Part shown: positions 40,338 through 50,699 of the stretch, piece after piece
How positions within the stretch are numbered: position 1 is the stretch's first letter
How the letters are laid out: each line of letters begins with the position of its first letter
NCBI GenBank assembly: GCA_947494715.1
Contig: CANLWG010000008.1
Coordinates: 1 to 64,000 of the forward strand
DNA: 64,000 nucleotides
Source: an uncultured Flavobacteriaceae bacterium
Lineage (GTDB): Bacteria; Bacteroidota; Bacteroidia; Flavobacteriales; Flavobacteriaceae
Direction: 5' to 3'
Notes under the pieces: generated by a model
Databases searched by the model: none
Told to the model about the DNA's origin: nothing
The model's input: only the letters and a program-made list of their open reading frames with translations
Program-made: the position numbers and the translations under genes

Positions 40338-41123
40338 TTGCTAAACTATACTACACATCTTCACAAGGATTCCACTACCTGGGTTACTTTTGTACACGGA
40401 GCAGGTGGGAGTTCCTCTATATGGTTCAAGCAGGTAAGGGAATTTAAAAAGCACTTTAATGTGCTGCTGTTAGACCTTAGAGGGCATGGTAATTCAAAGC
40501 CAAGTCTTAAAAGAGTGTTTAACGAAAAATATGATTTTGATTCTATCACAAACGATATCGTTGAAGTTATTGATTTTTTAAAAATTGAAAAATCCCATTT
40601 CATAGGAATTTCCCTAGGAACCGTTTTGATTAGAAATCTTGCGGAAAAATATCCGCATAGAGTAGAGAGTATGGTCATGGGCGGCGCCATTATGAAACTG
40701 GATCTTAGGTTTAAGTTTTTAATGGGTTTTGGAAAGGTTTTCAAGAATATCATACCTTATTTATGGCTATATAGATTCTTTACCTTCGTTATCATGCCGG
40801 ATAGTAACCATAGGGAATCCAGATCCATTTTGGTGCGTGAGGCTAAAAAGCTGTATCAAAAGGAATTTGTGAAATGGTTTAGGCTATCTTCTCAAATAAA
40901 TCCGTTATTGCGGTTTTTTAGAGCCGTAGATTTAAAAATACCTACGCTTTATGTCATGGGGGGAGAGGATTATCTTTTCTTACCTTCGGTAAAAAAAGTT
41001 GTTCAACGGCAAAGTACCTCTAGTCTTCTATTGATCGAGCACTGTGGTCATGTAGTAAATGTAGAACAGTCCAAGCTTTTCAATGATGTGGTCATACAAT
41101 ATGTGGCCGATATGAGTTCCTAA
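40338..41123 (+). CDS. Alpha/beta hydrolase (TTG start)
   Basis: 261 aa; TFVHGAGGSSSIW, FIGISLGTVLIRNLAEKYP, IEHCGHVVNVEQ. Confidence 0.88.
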   Translation: MLNYTTHLHKDSTTWVTFVHGAGGSSSIWFKQVREFKKHFNVLLLDLRGHGNSKPSLKRVFNEKYDFDSITNDIVEVIDFLKIEKSHFIGISLGTVLIRNLAEKYPHRVESMVMGGAIMKLDLRFKFLMGFGKVFKNIIPYLWLYRFFTFVIMPDSNHRESRSILVREAKKLYQKEFVKWFRLSSQINPLLRFFRAVDLKIPTLYVMGGEDYLFLPSVKKVVQRQSTSSLLLIEHCGHVVNVEQSKLFNDVVIQYVADMSS

Positions 41124-41142
41124 CAATCCATATTTCTTTACA

Positions 41143-41664
41143 TTGTCCGGACGTAATATACACTTTTTCATTGCTTTCATTTTATGGGTAGGCTGTTTTA
41201 TGATGCAGGCACAGGAAGATACATGCTCTTGTTGTACGGACAACCATAAGGCCTTTGATTTTTGGGTAGGCACTTGGAAAGTAACCAGTACCGGAGGGTC
41301 TTTTGTTGGAAGAAATAGGATTGAAAAAGTTGAGGACGGCTGTGTTCTTCGGGAACATTGGACCAGTTCCAAAGGAAATTTTTCAGGAACAAGTCTCAAT
41401 TTCTATAACTCAAAGACCCAGCAATGGGAACAGCTTTGGGTAGATAACTCAGGAAACCATTTAAAACTAAAAGGTAATAGAGTGGGAAATCAAATGATTC
41501 TTGCATCCGAAGATTTTGTACATACCGACGGAAACACTTACAAAAATAGAATTACTTGGACATTGAACGAAGACGGTATTGTTCGCCAGCTCTGGGAGGT
41601 TTTACAAGATGATAAGGTGTCGAATGTTGTTTTTGACGGACTCTACGCCAAGGATGACAAATAA
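41143..41664 (+). CDS. Secreted hypothetical protein, DUF1579/lipocalin-like
   Basis: 173 aa (TTG start), signal peptide, FWVGTWKVTSTGGSFVGRNRIEKVEDGCVLREHW. Confidence 0.7.
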   Translation: MSGRNIHFFIAFILWVGCFMMQAQEDTCSCCTDNHKAFDFWVGTWKVTSTGGSFVGRNRIEKVEDGCVLREHWTSSKGNFSGTSLNFYNSKTQQWEQLWVDNSGNHLKLKGNRVGNQMILASEDFVHTDGNTYKNRITWTLNEDGIVRQLWEVLQDDKVSNVVFDGLYAKDDK

Positions 41665-41878
41665 TTTTGAGTAGTTTATTGAAATTTTCTTGTATAGTAT
41701 CGAGCGAGTTTGGAAGATATGTAAATTGCGACCCCGAATATTTTGATAGCTAATTCAAATAATTACTCTAAAAAATGAGACAGAAAGTTTTTTTTAAGAG
41801 TAAGTGCTTCAGGGCCGCTTTACATTTAATTGGTTGTTTCGTCAAAATAACATCTTCTTCAATTAATTTTGGGAAAGG

Positions 41879-41913
41879 CTTATAAACGTTTACGATTCCG
41901 ATAAATGTTTACG
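41879..41913. promoter_or_regulatory. 35-bp operator-like repeat A: ATAAACGTTTACG-ATTCCG-ATAAATGTTTACG
   Basis: CTTATAAACGTTTACGATTCCGATAAATGTTTACG; two direct half-sites with 19-bp period; recurs at 46680 and 47072. Confidence 0.6.
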
Positions 41914-42017
41914 TGTTTTTTACATTGAAAAAATGCTGTTGGATTAACTTTCCGCTTTCCAAAAAAACAGATAATTGGATTTCTATGCTCTTTTTATAGT
42001 TGAAAATGAGATAAAAG

Positions 42018-42043
42018 ACGGCCAAATCTATTTTGGCCGCCTT
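42018..42043 (-). terminator. Terminator-like hairpin downstream of susD-like gene
   Basis: ACGGCCAAATCTATTTTGGCCGCC; minus strand continues into TTTTATC. Confidence 0.6.
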
Positions 42044-42076
42044 TTCAGTTTGAGTTAGTTAGTATTGGGACACTTG

Positions 42077-43450
42077 TTAATTGTACCCTGGATTTTGACC
42101 AAGATTGGGATTGGCATCGGTTTCCCTTTGGGGTACAGGTGCAACCAGTTTGTTGTCATCATAATTAAGACTTCCTACCGTGCCCTTTAGTCGTTTTATA
42201 TCATGCAGGGCAAAACCCTCAAATGATAATTCCCTTTTGCGCTCGTCCAGAATATCCTGTAACGACAGCCCTACAATTGCCGCAGCCTCTGACCTGGCCC
42301 TAAGGGCATTTATTTCATCTTCCGGGGACAGTCCTACCGAAGTGTTTTCCCGAAAGTTACTTTCGGCCCGAATCAAATGCATTTCGGCTATCCTTAAAAA
42401 TGGAATGTTGGAAAACTCTCCCTGCCATTTTGTAGTCGCTGTACCACCCGTGGTTTCATAGAAAAACATACTTCGCTGATCGTTTGCGTCATCATAAATA
42501 TCGAAATGCTCTTCGCTGATGGCTACATCGGGATTTCCCGACCTTCCTCCAAAATCATCTCCTGCCCAAAAGGTGTTCATATCGTTCTCTCCATCCTGGG
42601 CGGTAATCTGCCATGCAAAAATATCCTCACTGGAATCTTCATCGTTATTGAAGGCCGATGCAAAATCTACGGCAAGTGTGTGACCGCTGTTCTGGAGCAC
42701 ATCATCTGCCGCGTCTCTAGCTGCCACATAATTTTCCTGTTGTAGATATAATCGGGCCAGGAGGGCTTGGGCGGCGTACTTATCCGCAAAAACATCATTG
42801 CTCTCCGGCAACAGGTTGTAAGCTTCCGTCAAATCTGAAATGGCCTGGCCATATACCTCCTCAACGGAATTTCTGGTCGGAGATTCAACTTCAGAGGCAT
42901 CCGTTACGGCATTTAGTACAATAGGAACTGCAGGTTGTGTATTTGATTGTCCAGACTCGTATGGAAGCCCATATATTCTTGCAAGATCAAAATACATCAA
43001 ACCTCTCAAAAACTTGGCCTCTCCTTCGATCCTACTTCTAGTATCAGCATCTTCGACAATATCCAGGTTTTCCAAGATAAGATTAGCTTGGTTGTTCACC
43101 TCATAGGCATTCAGCCATATGTCTCTTGCATTTACATTGTCCGTCAAAATGGCCTTCTCATTGAACTCCGCCGGTTCCTCGAAAGTTCCATTAAATAAAA
43201 GCTCACCGGAATTGGCCCAAAGTTCAACGGACAAATTCAAGATTCCTCCGTAGATGTTTTCTTCAAAAGTCGGGGTTTCTGCGCTGCCGTGTGCCGCTTC
43301 GTCATAAAGACCGACCAAGAGGTTTTCCAGGTTTGCGGCATTTGATATTACCGCTTCGGGAGACAAACTTTGCTCTGGTAGTAGTTCTAGATTGTCCTCG
43401 CAACTTGATATTGCAAAAACGACAAGTGTTGTATATAGAATCTTTTTCAT
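42077..43450 (-). CDS. SusD/RagB family nutrient-binding lipoprotein
   Basis: 457 aa, lipobox ISSCEDNLELLPEQSLSPEAV; RGLMYFDLARIYGLPY; ELSFEGFALHDIKRLKG. Confidence 0.95.
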   Translation of the reverse strand: MKKILYTTLVVFAISSCEDNLELLPEQSLSPEAVISNAANLENLLVGLYDEAAHGSAETPTFEENIYGGILNLSVELWANSGELLFNGTFEEPAEFNEKAILTDNVNARDIWLNAYEVNNQANLILENLDIVEDADTRSRIEGEAKFLRGLMYFDLARIYGLPYESGQSNTQPAVPIVLNAVTDASEVESPTRNSVEEVYGQAISDLTEAYNLLPESNDVFADKYAAQALLARLYLQQENYVAARDAADDVLQNSGHTLAVDFASAFNNDEDSSEDIFAWQITAQDGENDMNTFWAGDDFGGRSGNPDVAISEEHFDIYDDANDQRSMFFYETTGGTATTKWQGEFSNIPFLRIAEMHLIRAESNFRENTSVGLSPEDEINALRARSEAAAIVGLSLQDILDERKRELSFEGFALHDIKRLKGTVGSLNYDDNKLVAPVPQRETDANPNLGQNPGYN

Positions 43451-43460
43451 TTGTATTGAT

Positions 43461-46460
43461 TTAAAAGTCGATATTTAATCCGATTGTATAGGTCTTGGCC
43501 GGTGGTGCGGAATAGAAATCCTCCCCAACTTGAATGTCACTAAGGGAATCATTGAAATCCGCAGTCGATTCGGGATCGTACCCTATATAATCGGTAAAAG
43601 TCAACAAGTTGAATCCGGAAAAATAAACACGCAATCTATCTATATGAAATCTTTGGGTTATGTCCCTAGGTATGGTGTAGCCCACAGTGAGGTTACGTAA
43701 GCGGATAAAATCGGTCTCATTCAGATATCTGGTAGATGGTTGTTGTCCATTGGTCGAAAACAGTCTCGCTTGCGGAACATTGGTTATGTCCCCTGGCTGT
43801 TGCCATCGGTTTAATTGATCTGCTGTTTGATTATCAAAAAAACGGGCGTTCCCGGATTGAAATCTTCCCGAATCGTTATATATGCTTGCACCCCATTCTC
43901 CTTGGAAGGTAAACGAGAAATCGATGTTTTTATAGTTTAGGTTACTTGATAGACCAGCTATCAAATCCGGATAAGGGCTGCCCGCTATGATGCGCTGTGC
44001 TTGGTTGAAGTCGTTTGTCGTGTTTCTATTCAATGTGCCATCGTCATTTAAAGTATTCAGCACAAAAAGGGCGTCCCCATTTTCAGAATTTACTCCTGCA
44101 TATTCTACCATGTAAAAAGAAGATAGGACCTCTCCTTTCCGTACGATGTTTCTTCCTTCAATAATATCTCCACCGGGTAAGCTTATCACCTCGTTATCCA
44201 AAGTTGAGATATTGAAAGAAGTGCTCCATCGCAGATCTTCTGTCTGGATGTTCCTGGTATTCAAAACAAATTCAAGGCCCTTATTCTGCAACTCGCCTAC
44301 ATTTCTTGTAATGTTTACAAAACCTGTAGTTCCAGGAATAGGCTCATTGAGCAAAAGGTCGTTGGTGGTCTTCACGTAATAGTCGATTTCACCGGATATC
44401 CTATTGCTGAAAAAGCCAAAGTCAACCCCTACATCTACCTGTGTGGTCCGTTCCCATTTCACATCAGGATTGCCTAACTGGGTGGGAGCCAACGCGGCCT
44501 TTTGGTTATACGGGGAACCTTGAAAAAGACTTAGACTTGCGAAATCACCGATTCCGGCATTACCGGTAATACCCCAACTACCCCTAATTTTTAAAAGGGA
44601 GAGCGTTTCTGAATCTGTTAAAAAATCCTCTTCGGAAACGATCCAGCCTACGGCAGCGGCAGGGAAAATACCAAATCGGTTGTCGGCACCGAATCGTGAA
44701 GAACCATCATATCTTAAGCTTCCCTTAAATAGGTATTTATTGTCTATGGCGAGACTGGCCCTGCCAAAATAAGATAAGAAGTTGAAAGCTGTTCTGCTTG
44801 ACCCCCCAGCGACTATTTCGGAGGCGCTGTTAAGGGTTTCAAGGTCATCCGAGGGAAAACCTTGTGCCTGGATAAATTGAAGCCTTCTTCTGCTCTCCTC
44901 AAAACTCATACCCGCGGTTGCCTCGAAATCAAATCGCTCTCCAAAGATTTTGTTGTAGGAGAAATAATTGGTCAGCACATACTTTTCGGTCTCTACGGTA
45001 TTTGCTGTGCCAAATCCACCAACGGAAGCAGATTCCGTCAAACTGCCGGAGTAGCGTTCTGCAAGCTGAACGCTTAGATCATAACCTACCTCTGATCTGA
45101 AATTCAGCTCAGGTAATATCTGATATTGCAGATATGTATTTGCGATGACCCTCCACATATTGGTCTCAAAACTGCCATTGAATTGTTCTGTTAAGAAATT
45201 GTAGTATTCCGTAGTGTCGTTGTTGGGTGTTATACCATCTTCCAGATAAGCAGGGGAAACGGGCACTTGGGCAACCGCCTGTAGGGGAGTGGCAAAAGCA
45301 TTATCATTGGATATTCTATTGATCTTGCTTTTTGAAATTGTCATATTGAGACCCGTTTTAAATTTATCGGATATATCATGGTCAAAATTTCCTCTTAAGG
45401 AATAACGTTCCAGAATATTACCCCTTACGATACCATGGGTCTTGTTGTATCCGGTTGAAAGAAAAAATCGGGTTTTGGCACCACCGCCAGATATGGATAC
45501 GCCAAAATCCTCTATAGATCCGTCAATTAAGGCAAGGTCTTGCCAATCGGTATCCACATTGGCTTGTCCGTTGGAATAGAAATCAAACTGATCTTGTATT
45601 TCTTGTTCGGTAAAACCGTTGTTAAGTCCAGCCTCCAAGAAGATTTCCTTATACTGATCGGCATTAAGAAAGTCGAGTTTGTTGGTAGCGGTACTCCAAC
45701 CGTAGGACGAATTGATCGATACTTTGGTCTTACCTTCCTTACCCTGTTTCGTGGTAATCAAGACTACTCCATTGGTACCCCGGGCACCGTAAATAGCAGC
45801 TGATGAGGCATCCTTAAGAATCTGGATGGACTCGATGTCATTTGGATTTAATGATACCAATGGGTTTATAGGAGAATCGTTTATAGACTCATCTTCATTG
45901 GTTAAAGGTACGCCATCAATTACGTACAGAGGCTCTTGGGAAGAGGATATAGTGGCTACACCTCTTACCCTTACTTTGATACCTCCTTCTACCTTACCGT
46001 TCAGTTGTGTAATACGAACACCGGCGGCCTTTCCTGTAAGTGCACTTTGCAGACTTGGAGTGGGTATTTCGTTTATCTGTTCCGAGGATATGGTAGCAAT
46101 ATTATCCGTTATTTTTCTTTTGGATTGTGAACCATAACCTACTACGATAACCTCTTCCAATTGGGAAGCATCTTCTTCCATTTGGACATTTAGGGTATCT
46201 GAAGTACCAACAGTGAACTCCATAGTTTTTTGCCCTAAGTAGGAGAACACTAAAATTTGTCCTTCTTCGGCCTCGATGGTGTAATTTCCATCAAAATCAG
46301 ATTGGGTTCCCGAGGTGGTACCCTTTACCAAAATATTAACGCCAGGCAGCGGTATGGCATTCTGATCGGTCACATTACCGGTCACTGTTTTTTCTTGTGT
46401 ATATGCAAATGACACTCCAACAAGGAATAGCATAAACATACACTTCAATTGTTTTTTCAT
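43461..46460 (-). CDS. SusC/RagA family TonB-linked outer-membrane protein
   Basis: ORF 43461..46556; ATG at 46460 (MKKQLKCMFMLFLVGVSFAYTQEKTVTGNVTDQ); DGNYTIEAEEGQILVFSYLG, VVGYGSQSKR, LKDASSAAIYGARGTNGVVLITTK. Confidence 0.96.
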   Translation of the reverse strand: MKKQLKCMFMLFLVGVSFAYTQEKTVTGNVTDQNAIPLPGVNILVKGTTSGTQSDFDGNYTIEAEEGQILVFSYLGQKTMEFTVGTSDTLNVQMEEDASQLEEVIVVGYGSQSKRKITDNIATISSEQINEIPTPSLQSALTGKAAGVRITQLNGKVEGGIKVRVRGVATISSSQEPLYVIDGVPLTNEDESINDSPINPLVSLNPNDIESIQILKDASSAAIYGARGTNGVVLITTKQGKEGKTKVSINSSYGWSTATNKLDFLNADQYKEIFLEAGLNNGFTEQEIQDQFDFYSNGQANVDTDWQDLALIDGSIEDFGVSISGGGAKTRFFLSTGYNKTHGIVRGNILERYSLRGNFDHDISDKFKTGLNMTISKSKINRISNDNAFATPLQAVAQVPVSPAYLEDGITPNNDTTEYYNFLTEQFNGSFETNMWRVIANTYLQYQILPELNFRSEVGYDLSVQLAERYSGSLTESASVGGFGTANTVETEKYVLTNYFSYNKIFGERFDFEATAGMSFEESRRRLQFIQAQGFPSDDLETLNSASEIVAGGSSRTAFNFLSYFGRASLAIDNKYLFKGSLRYDGSSRFGADNRFGIFPAAAVGWIVSEEDFLTDSETLSLLKIRGSWGITGNAGIGDFASLSLFQGSPYNQKAALAPTQLGNPDVKWERTTQVDVGVDFGFFSNRISGEIDYYVKTTNDLLLNEPIPGTTGFVNITRNVGELQNKGLEFVLNTRNIQTEDLRWSTSFNISTLDNEVISLPGGDIIEGRNIVRKGEVLSSFYMVEYAGVNSENGDALFVLNTLNDDGTLNRNTTNDFNQAQRIIAGSPYPDLIAGLSSNLNYKNIDFSFTFQGEWGASIYNDSGRFQSGNARFFDNQTADQLNRWQQPGDITNVPQARLFSTNGQQPSTRYLNETDFIRLRNLTVGYTIPRDITQRFHIDRLRVYFSGFNLLTFTDYIGYDPESTADFNDSLSDIQVGEDFYSAPPAKTYTIGLNIDF

Positions 46461-46679
46461 ATGTATAGTTTTATTCGGGTTAGTCATGAATAGACTAAGA
46501 AGTATGAAAAGTGAAGATCTAAATTGCTTAGAGATTCGATTTAAACCTTTGCTCAAAACATGAGATGAAGATTTTGAAAGTACAGTTGCGAATAAGTAAA
46601 GTGAATTTAGAGCTACTTTAACATTTAATTAGTCATTCGCCCTCAAAGTAACATCCTCTCATTTTGTTATAAGGAAAAT

Positions 46680-46714
46680 CTTATAAACGTTTACTTTTCC
46701 GACAAATACTTACG
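46680..46714. promoter_or_regulatory. 35-bp operator-like repeat B upstream of susC-like gene
   Basis: CTTATAAACGTTTACTTTTCCGACAAATACTTACG. Confidence 0.6.
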
Positions 46715-47071
46715 CTTGTTTTACCTTTCATAACAATTTCAAGGCTATATGTTATATTCCATCTTAAAATAGATGATTTTGCCAGTTAGATTCAATGGCT
46801 GATTATAGGTTTTTATGATAGCTATTTTTTAAGGGAGAAACATCCATATTTTTTTAATGGATTTTTTTAGAATGTTTGCATCATTGGAAAGAGTAATCGG
46901 AAGAGAAGAATAAAATGCAGCCCCACTGGTTTTGATGACTAATTCAAATATATTACTCTAAAAATGAGAAAAAAGTAAAATTTTAGGAATATGACCGGCA
47001 GAGCTGCTTTTACAAAATCTTGAATTCATGAGCGTCCAAAATATAACGCTTTAGTGTTATTTAGGGAAAAT

Positions 47072-47106
47072 CTTATAAACGTTTACGCTTCCGATAAAAG
47101 CTTACG
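47072..47106. promoter_or_regulatory. 35-bp operator-like repeat C, adjacent to AraC-type gene stop
   Basis: CTTATAAACGTTTACGCTTCCGATAAAAGCTTACG. Confidence 0.6.
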
Positions 47107-47112
47107 AAATTT

Positions 47113-48627
47113 TTACGCCGGGGCCCGCATAGAGGTTTTTTGATATTCACTCGGGGTAAGGCTTGTATCTTTTTTAAAGGCCTTGTTAAAGGTGACTTTG
47201 TTGTTGTAACCTACCTCATAGGCTATATCGATAATATTCAGATTTTTTTTCTGATCGCTGTTCAATATATTCTTGGCTTCTCGAATCCTATACTTGTTCA
47301 CAAGTTCGTGGAAATTCATGTTAAAGTGTTCGTTGATTACTTGTGAAGCATTATGACGGGTGGTGTCCAATCGCTTTGCTATCATTTCCAAGCTAATATC
47401 ACTTTCCTTATAGATTTTTTCCATATCGAACAAACAAAGCAATTTTTCTCTTAGCTCTTTGGACAAACTGTCGGTTAAACCGGATTTTTCATATTTGAAG
47501 AATAACGAATCGTTGAAGTAATACAAACCGCTAAAAACGTTAGGCTGTACATTGGCTGAATAGCCAACGTACATGACCATAAATGCCATACTTATTACTT
47601 GCATATGATACAGAAAACCGGACGTGATGTTATTGCTCAGCAAAATCCCGTAAGCGGCGTAGCAAAAAACATACATGATATGGATTCTGAATATATTTTT
47701 CTGCCATATTTTATTTTCTTTTGTTAAGTTCCTATTCTGTCTGGTGTGTAAATAAATTTTCCGTATGAAATAACCGTATATGGCAAGAGAGGACAGTTTT
47801 AATGCAATTATGGCTATATCGTGAATACTCCGTCCACTGGTAATCCTTTCTAATAGTAGTCTTAGCTTTTCTTCACCAGACATTATATAAATAGGAAATA
47901 CATAGAGTAAAAATAAAAGTGTCGGAACCAAATGCAGTAAATCCCTAAGTTTGAATTTATATTCTTGGGCGATCCTTTTGAAATAAAAATAGAGCAAGGG
48001 TCCATACAAAAAGGAGAAACAGGTGGACATTGAATATGTATGGGGATATCTATAGTGGTTATTGGTGAGGTTCACAAAAATGTGTAAAATGAAAAATGAA
48101 TGAATAAAAATGAAACTACTAATAAGTATTTTGGCGGCGACTTCAATTTTTTTATTGAAATGTATAATGGCGGCTATATAAAAGCCAATAAGCGCTACAT
48201 AAAGGTATAGAAATGACCAAAAATTAAATTTTGGAACATATTTTTTTACTACTGCCTTGAATGCTTCCGTGTTTCTGATGTTATCAAAACTTGCATCCGA
48301 AAGGATTACGGGCTTAAAATCCTGTAATAGATATTTCTCAACATATTTGGCCGCTTCAACATTGTTTCCTAGGGCCGCTTCGCTTACCGCCAGTTTTCTA
48401 AAAACAGGTGCCTGCTCAATTTCTGGATAGGTCAATAGTTTATTTAACTCCTTAACGGCTTTGGCGTAACTACGTTCCATAAATAGACTATCCGCCTTTT
48501 TGTTTAATAATGCAGCTATGTTGTCCCCACTATGTCCTTGCATGAAGTTAACTTTATAGGACGGGGAAGCATTTGTAGAATTGCCTAACAATAGTAAGAA
48601 TGTAAAGATTACTCCTATAGGCCTCAT
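47113..48627 (-). CDS. Membrane-anchored AraC-family transcriptional regulator
   Basis: 504 aa; signal peptide, TPR-like stretch, about 7 TM segments, C-terminal HTH_18 (ISLEMIAKRLDTTRHNASQVINEHFNMNFHELVNKYRIREAKNIL...IDIAYEVGYNNKVTFNKAFKKDTSLTPSEYQ). Confidence 0.9.
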   Translation of the reverse strand: MRPIGVIFTFLLLLGNSTNASPSYKVNFMQGHSGDNIAALLNKKADSLFMERSYAKAVKELNKLLTYPEIEQAPVFRKLAVSEAALGNNVEAAKYVEKYLLQDFKPVILSDASFDNIRNTEAFKAVVKKYVPKFNFWSFLYLYVALIGFYIAAIIHFNKKIEVAAKILISSFIFIHSFFILHIFVNLTNNHYRYPHTYSMSTCFSFLYGPLLYFYFKRIAQEYKFKLRDLLHLVPTLLFLLYVFPIYIMSGEEKLRLLLERITSGRSIHDIAIIALKLSSLAIYGYFIRKIYLHTRQNRNLTKENKIWQKNIFRIHIMYVFCYAAYGILLSNNITSGFLYHMQVISMAFMVMYVGYSANVQPNVFSGLYYFNDSLFFKYEKSGLTDSLSKELREKLLCLFDMEKIYKESDISLEMIAKRLDTTRHNASQVINEHFNMNFHELVNKYRIREAKNILNSDQKKNLNIIDIAYEVGYNNKVTFNKAFKKDTSLTPSEYQKTSMRAPA

Positions 48628-48808
48628 TTATGAATTGGTGAATTAGCTTAGTTTAAATTAGAAAATATAGTACCATAAGACCTTAAAATTTTCTTAAAAA
48701 AAGTAAGCCCCGATAATAGTTTACTGCAAGTCAACTATTATAAGAACCTATAAAAGCAAGAATTGGGGAGAATGGAATGGAATACAATATTGATTGTAAA
48801 AATCACAA

Positions 48809-48835
48809 AAAAACCGGCGCTCCCACCGGTTTTAA
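48809..48835. terminator. Terminator-like hairpin
   Basis: AAAACCGG-CGCTCCCA-CCGGTTTT. Confidence 0.6.
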
Positions 48836-48989
48836 AACTAACTAACTCAAAAAATTACTAACTCAAACAATTCAGTACGAAGTCTTTAAGGGCCTTTTTT
48901 ATAACATTAACAAATGTAAAGTAATGCCCTTGTTCTTTTACAACGGCTTACTATTGGATATATTGCAGGGAAAAACGAATAAATTTTCG

Positions 48990-49697
48990 TCAGTCTTGCA
49001 ATGCAAATACCTTTCTTAAAATATCGGTTGTTCTTGCGGATACTTTGTCCCGAATCTCCTTTTCCTCCACTGCGATCATGGTATAGACACCATTTAGTGC
49101 TTCTGTAGTAACATAGTCCGTTAAATTTGGATTTACGTTGTTGGTAAAAGGTAGGTTGTTGTACCTATTGATTAGATTGCTCCATATTTTATCGGCCCCT
49201 ACTTTCTCAAAGGAACTCCGGATTATAGGGTTGAATTTCGCATAAAGTGATGTTTGTGTTCCATTTTTTAGATACTGGGTCGCTGCATTTTCGTTGCCCA
49301 TTAATATATCTCTAGCATCGGAAAATGTAATACCTTTAATGGCATCGACAAAAATGGGAGTAGCCTCTCCCACAGCATCTTCGGCTGCCATGTTCAATAT
49401 TTTAAGCCCTTCGTCGGCTAAATTGCCTAGGCCTATATCTCGTAAGGTTTTGTCTACTTTTCGCAATTCTTCGGGCAATAGTATTTTTACCAATTCATTT
49501 TTAAAAAAACCATTTTCAAGGGTAAGTTTTGATACTTGTTTGTCCACTCCTTCATTCAAGGCTTGTCGAAGTCCTTCCGCAATTTGCACACTTCCTATAC
49601 CAGTTTCCCCTTGTGGAAGTTGATTTACTACCTGCTGTAGTTCCGCACAGGACAAAAATTGAAAAACAATAAAAAAAGAAATAATCTTCTTGCACAT
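48990..49697 (-). CDS. DUF4197-type lipoprotein
   Basis: 235 aa; IAEGLRQALNEGVDKQVSKLTLENGFFKNELVKILLPEELRKVDKTLRDIGLG. Confidence 0.88.
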   Translation of the reverse strand: MCKKIISFFIVFQFLSCAELQQVVNQLPQGETGIGSVQIAEGLRQALNEGVDKQVSKLTLENGFFKNELVKILLPEELRKVDKTLRDIGLGNLADEGLKILNMAAEDAVGEATPIFVDAIKGITFSDARDILMGNENAATQYLKNGTQTSLYAKFNPIIRSSFEKVGADKIWSNLINRYNNLPFTNNVNPNLTDYVTTEALNGVYTMIAVEEKEIRDKVSARTTDILRKVFALQD

Positions 49698-49750
49698 AAG
49701 TTTTGATATCTAGGGTACGAAAGTTCCTTTGTTCAATTCACTACTAACTT

Positions 49751-50623
49751 TTACGAAAAAATCACCGTTTTATTGTTGTAGACCATAGTCTTTCTTTTTA
49801 CATGGAGTTGTACTGCCCGGGATAGCACAATTTTTTCCAAATCCCGCCCTTTGGCAATAAAGTCCTTAATGGTATGTGAGTGGGAAACAGCGGTAACATC
49901 CTGTTCTATAATAGGTCCTGCATCCAGTTCCTCAGTAACATAGTGGCTTGTAGCACCAATAATCTTTACTCCTCTTCCAAAAGCGGCATGATAGGGTTTG
50001 GCCCCTGCAAACGCAGGAAGGAAGGAGTGGTGTATATTAATAATTTTGTTGGGAAATTCGTTTATGATTTTACTACTAACAATTTGCATATATCTGGCCA
50101 GTACAATGAAATCCACCTTGTACTGTTTTAAATATTCCAATTGTTCGCTTTCCGCTATATTTTTGGTTTCTTTGGTAACCGGGATGTGGTAAAACGGTAT
50201 TTCAAACTGTTCCGCTATATAAGTGAGGTCATTGTGGTTGCTTATGATGAAAGGAATTTCCACAAGAAGTTCACCGGACTTATATCTACTCAAAAGGTCA
50301 TAAAGGCAGTGATTGTATTTGGATACGAACAAGGCCATTTTCGGCTTTACATCATCTAGGTGTAGGGACCATTGCATTTGATAGGGTAGCGCCAATGTAG
50401 CATCAAACTCTTGGTTAAAATTGACGATTTCCGGCAGATTCCGTTCAAAGTCACTTTCCAATCGCATAAAGAATACATCAGCTTCCTTATCAACATGCTG
50501 ATCTAAGTAAATGATATTTCCGCCTTGGCGATGGATAAAGGCAGTAACGGCGCTTATAATTCCGGCTTGATCAGGGCAGTGTATAAGAATGGTCGTTTTC
50601 AAGTTTGGTATTTTATTGTTCAA
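49751..50623 (-). CDS. purU: Formyltetrahydrofolate deformylase
   Basis: 290 aa; N-terminal ACT-like domain, FIVLARYMQIVSSKII, NIHHSFLPAFAGAKPYHAAFGRGVKIIGATSHYVTEELDAGPIIEQD. Confidence 0.94.
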   Translation of the reverse strand: MNNKIPNLKTTILIHCPDQAGIISAVTAFIHRQGGNIIYLDQHVDKEADVFFMRLESDFERNLPEIVNFNQEFDATLALPYQMQWSLHLDDVKPKMALFVSKYNHCLYDLLSRYKSGELLVEIPFIISNHNDLTYIAEQFEIPFYHIPVTKETKNIAESEQLEYLKQYKVDFIVLARYMQIVSSKIINEFPNKIINIHHSFLPAFAGAKPYHAAFGRGVKIIGATSHYVTEELDAGPIIEQDVTAVSHSHTIKDFIAKGRDLEKIVLSRAVQLHVKRKTMVYNNKTVIFS

Positions 50624-50699
50624 AATTAGAACAATAAAAAATAGGCCGCCAAATAAATGGGAGAGTTTTTCGGAAGAAGTGTATTATCCACGGAAGGTT

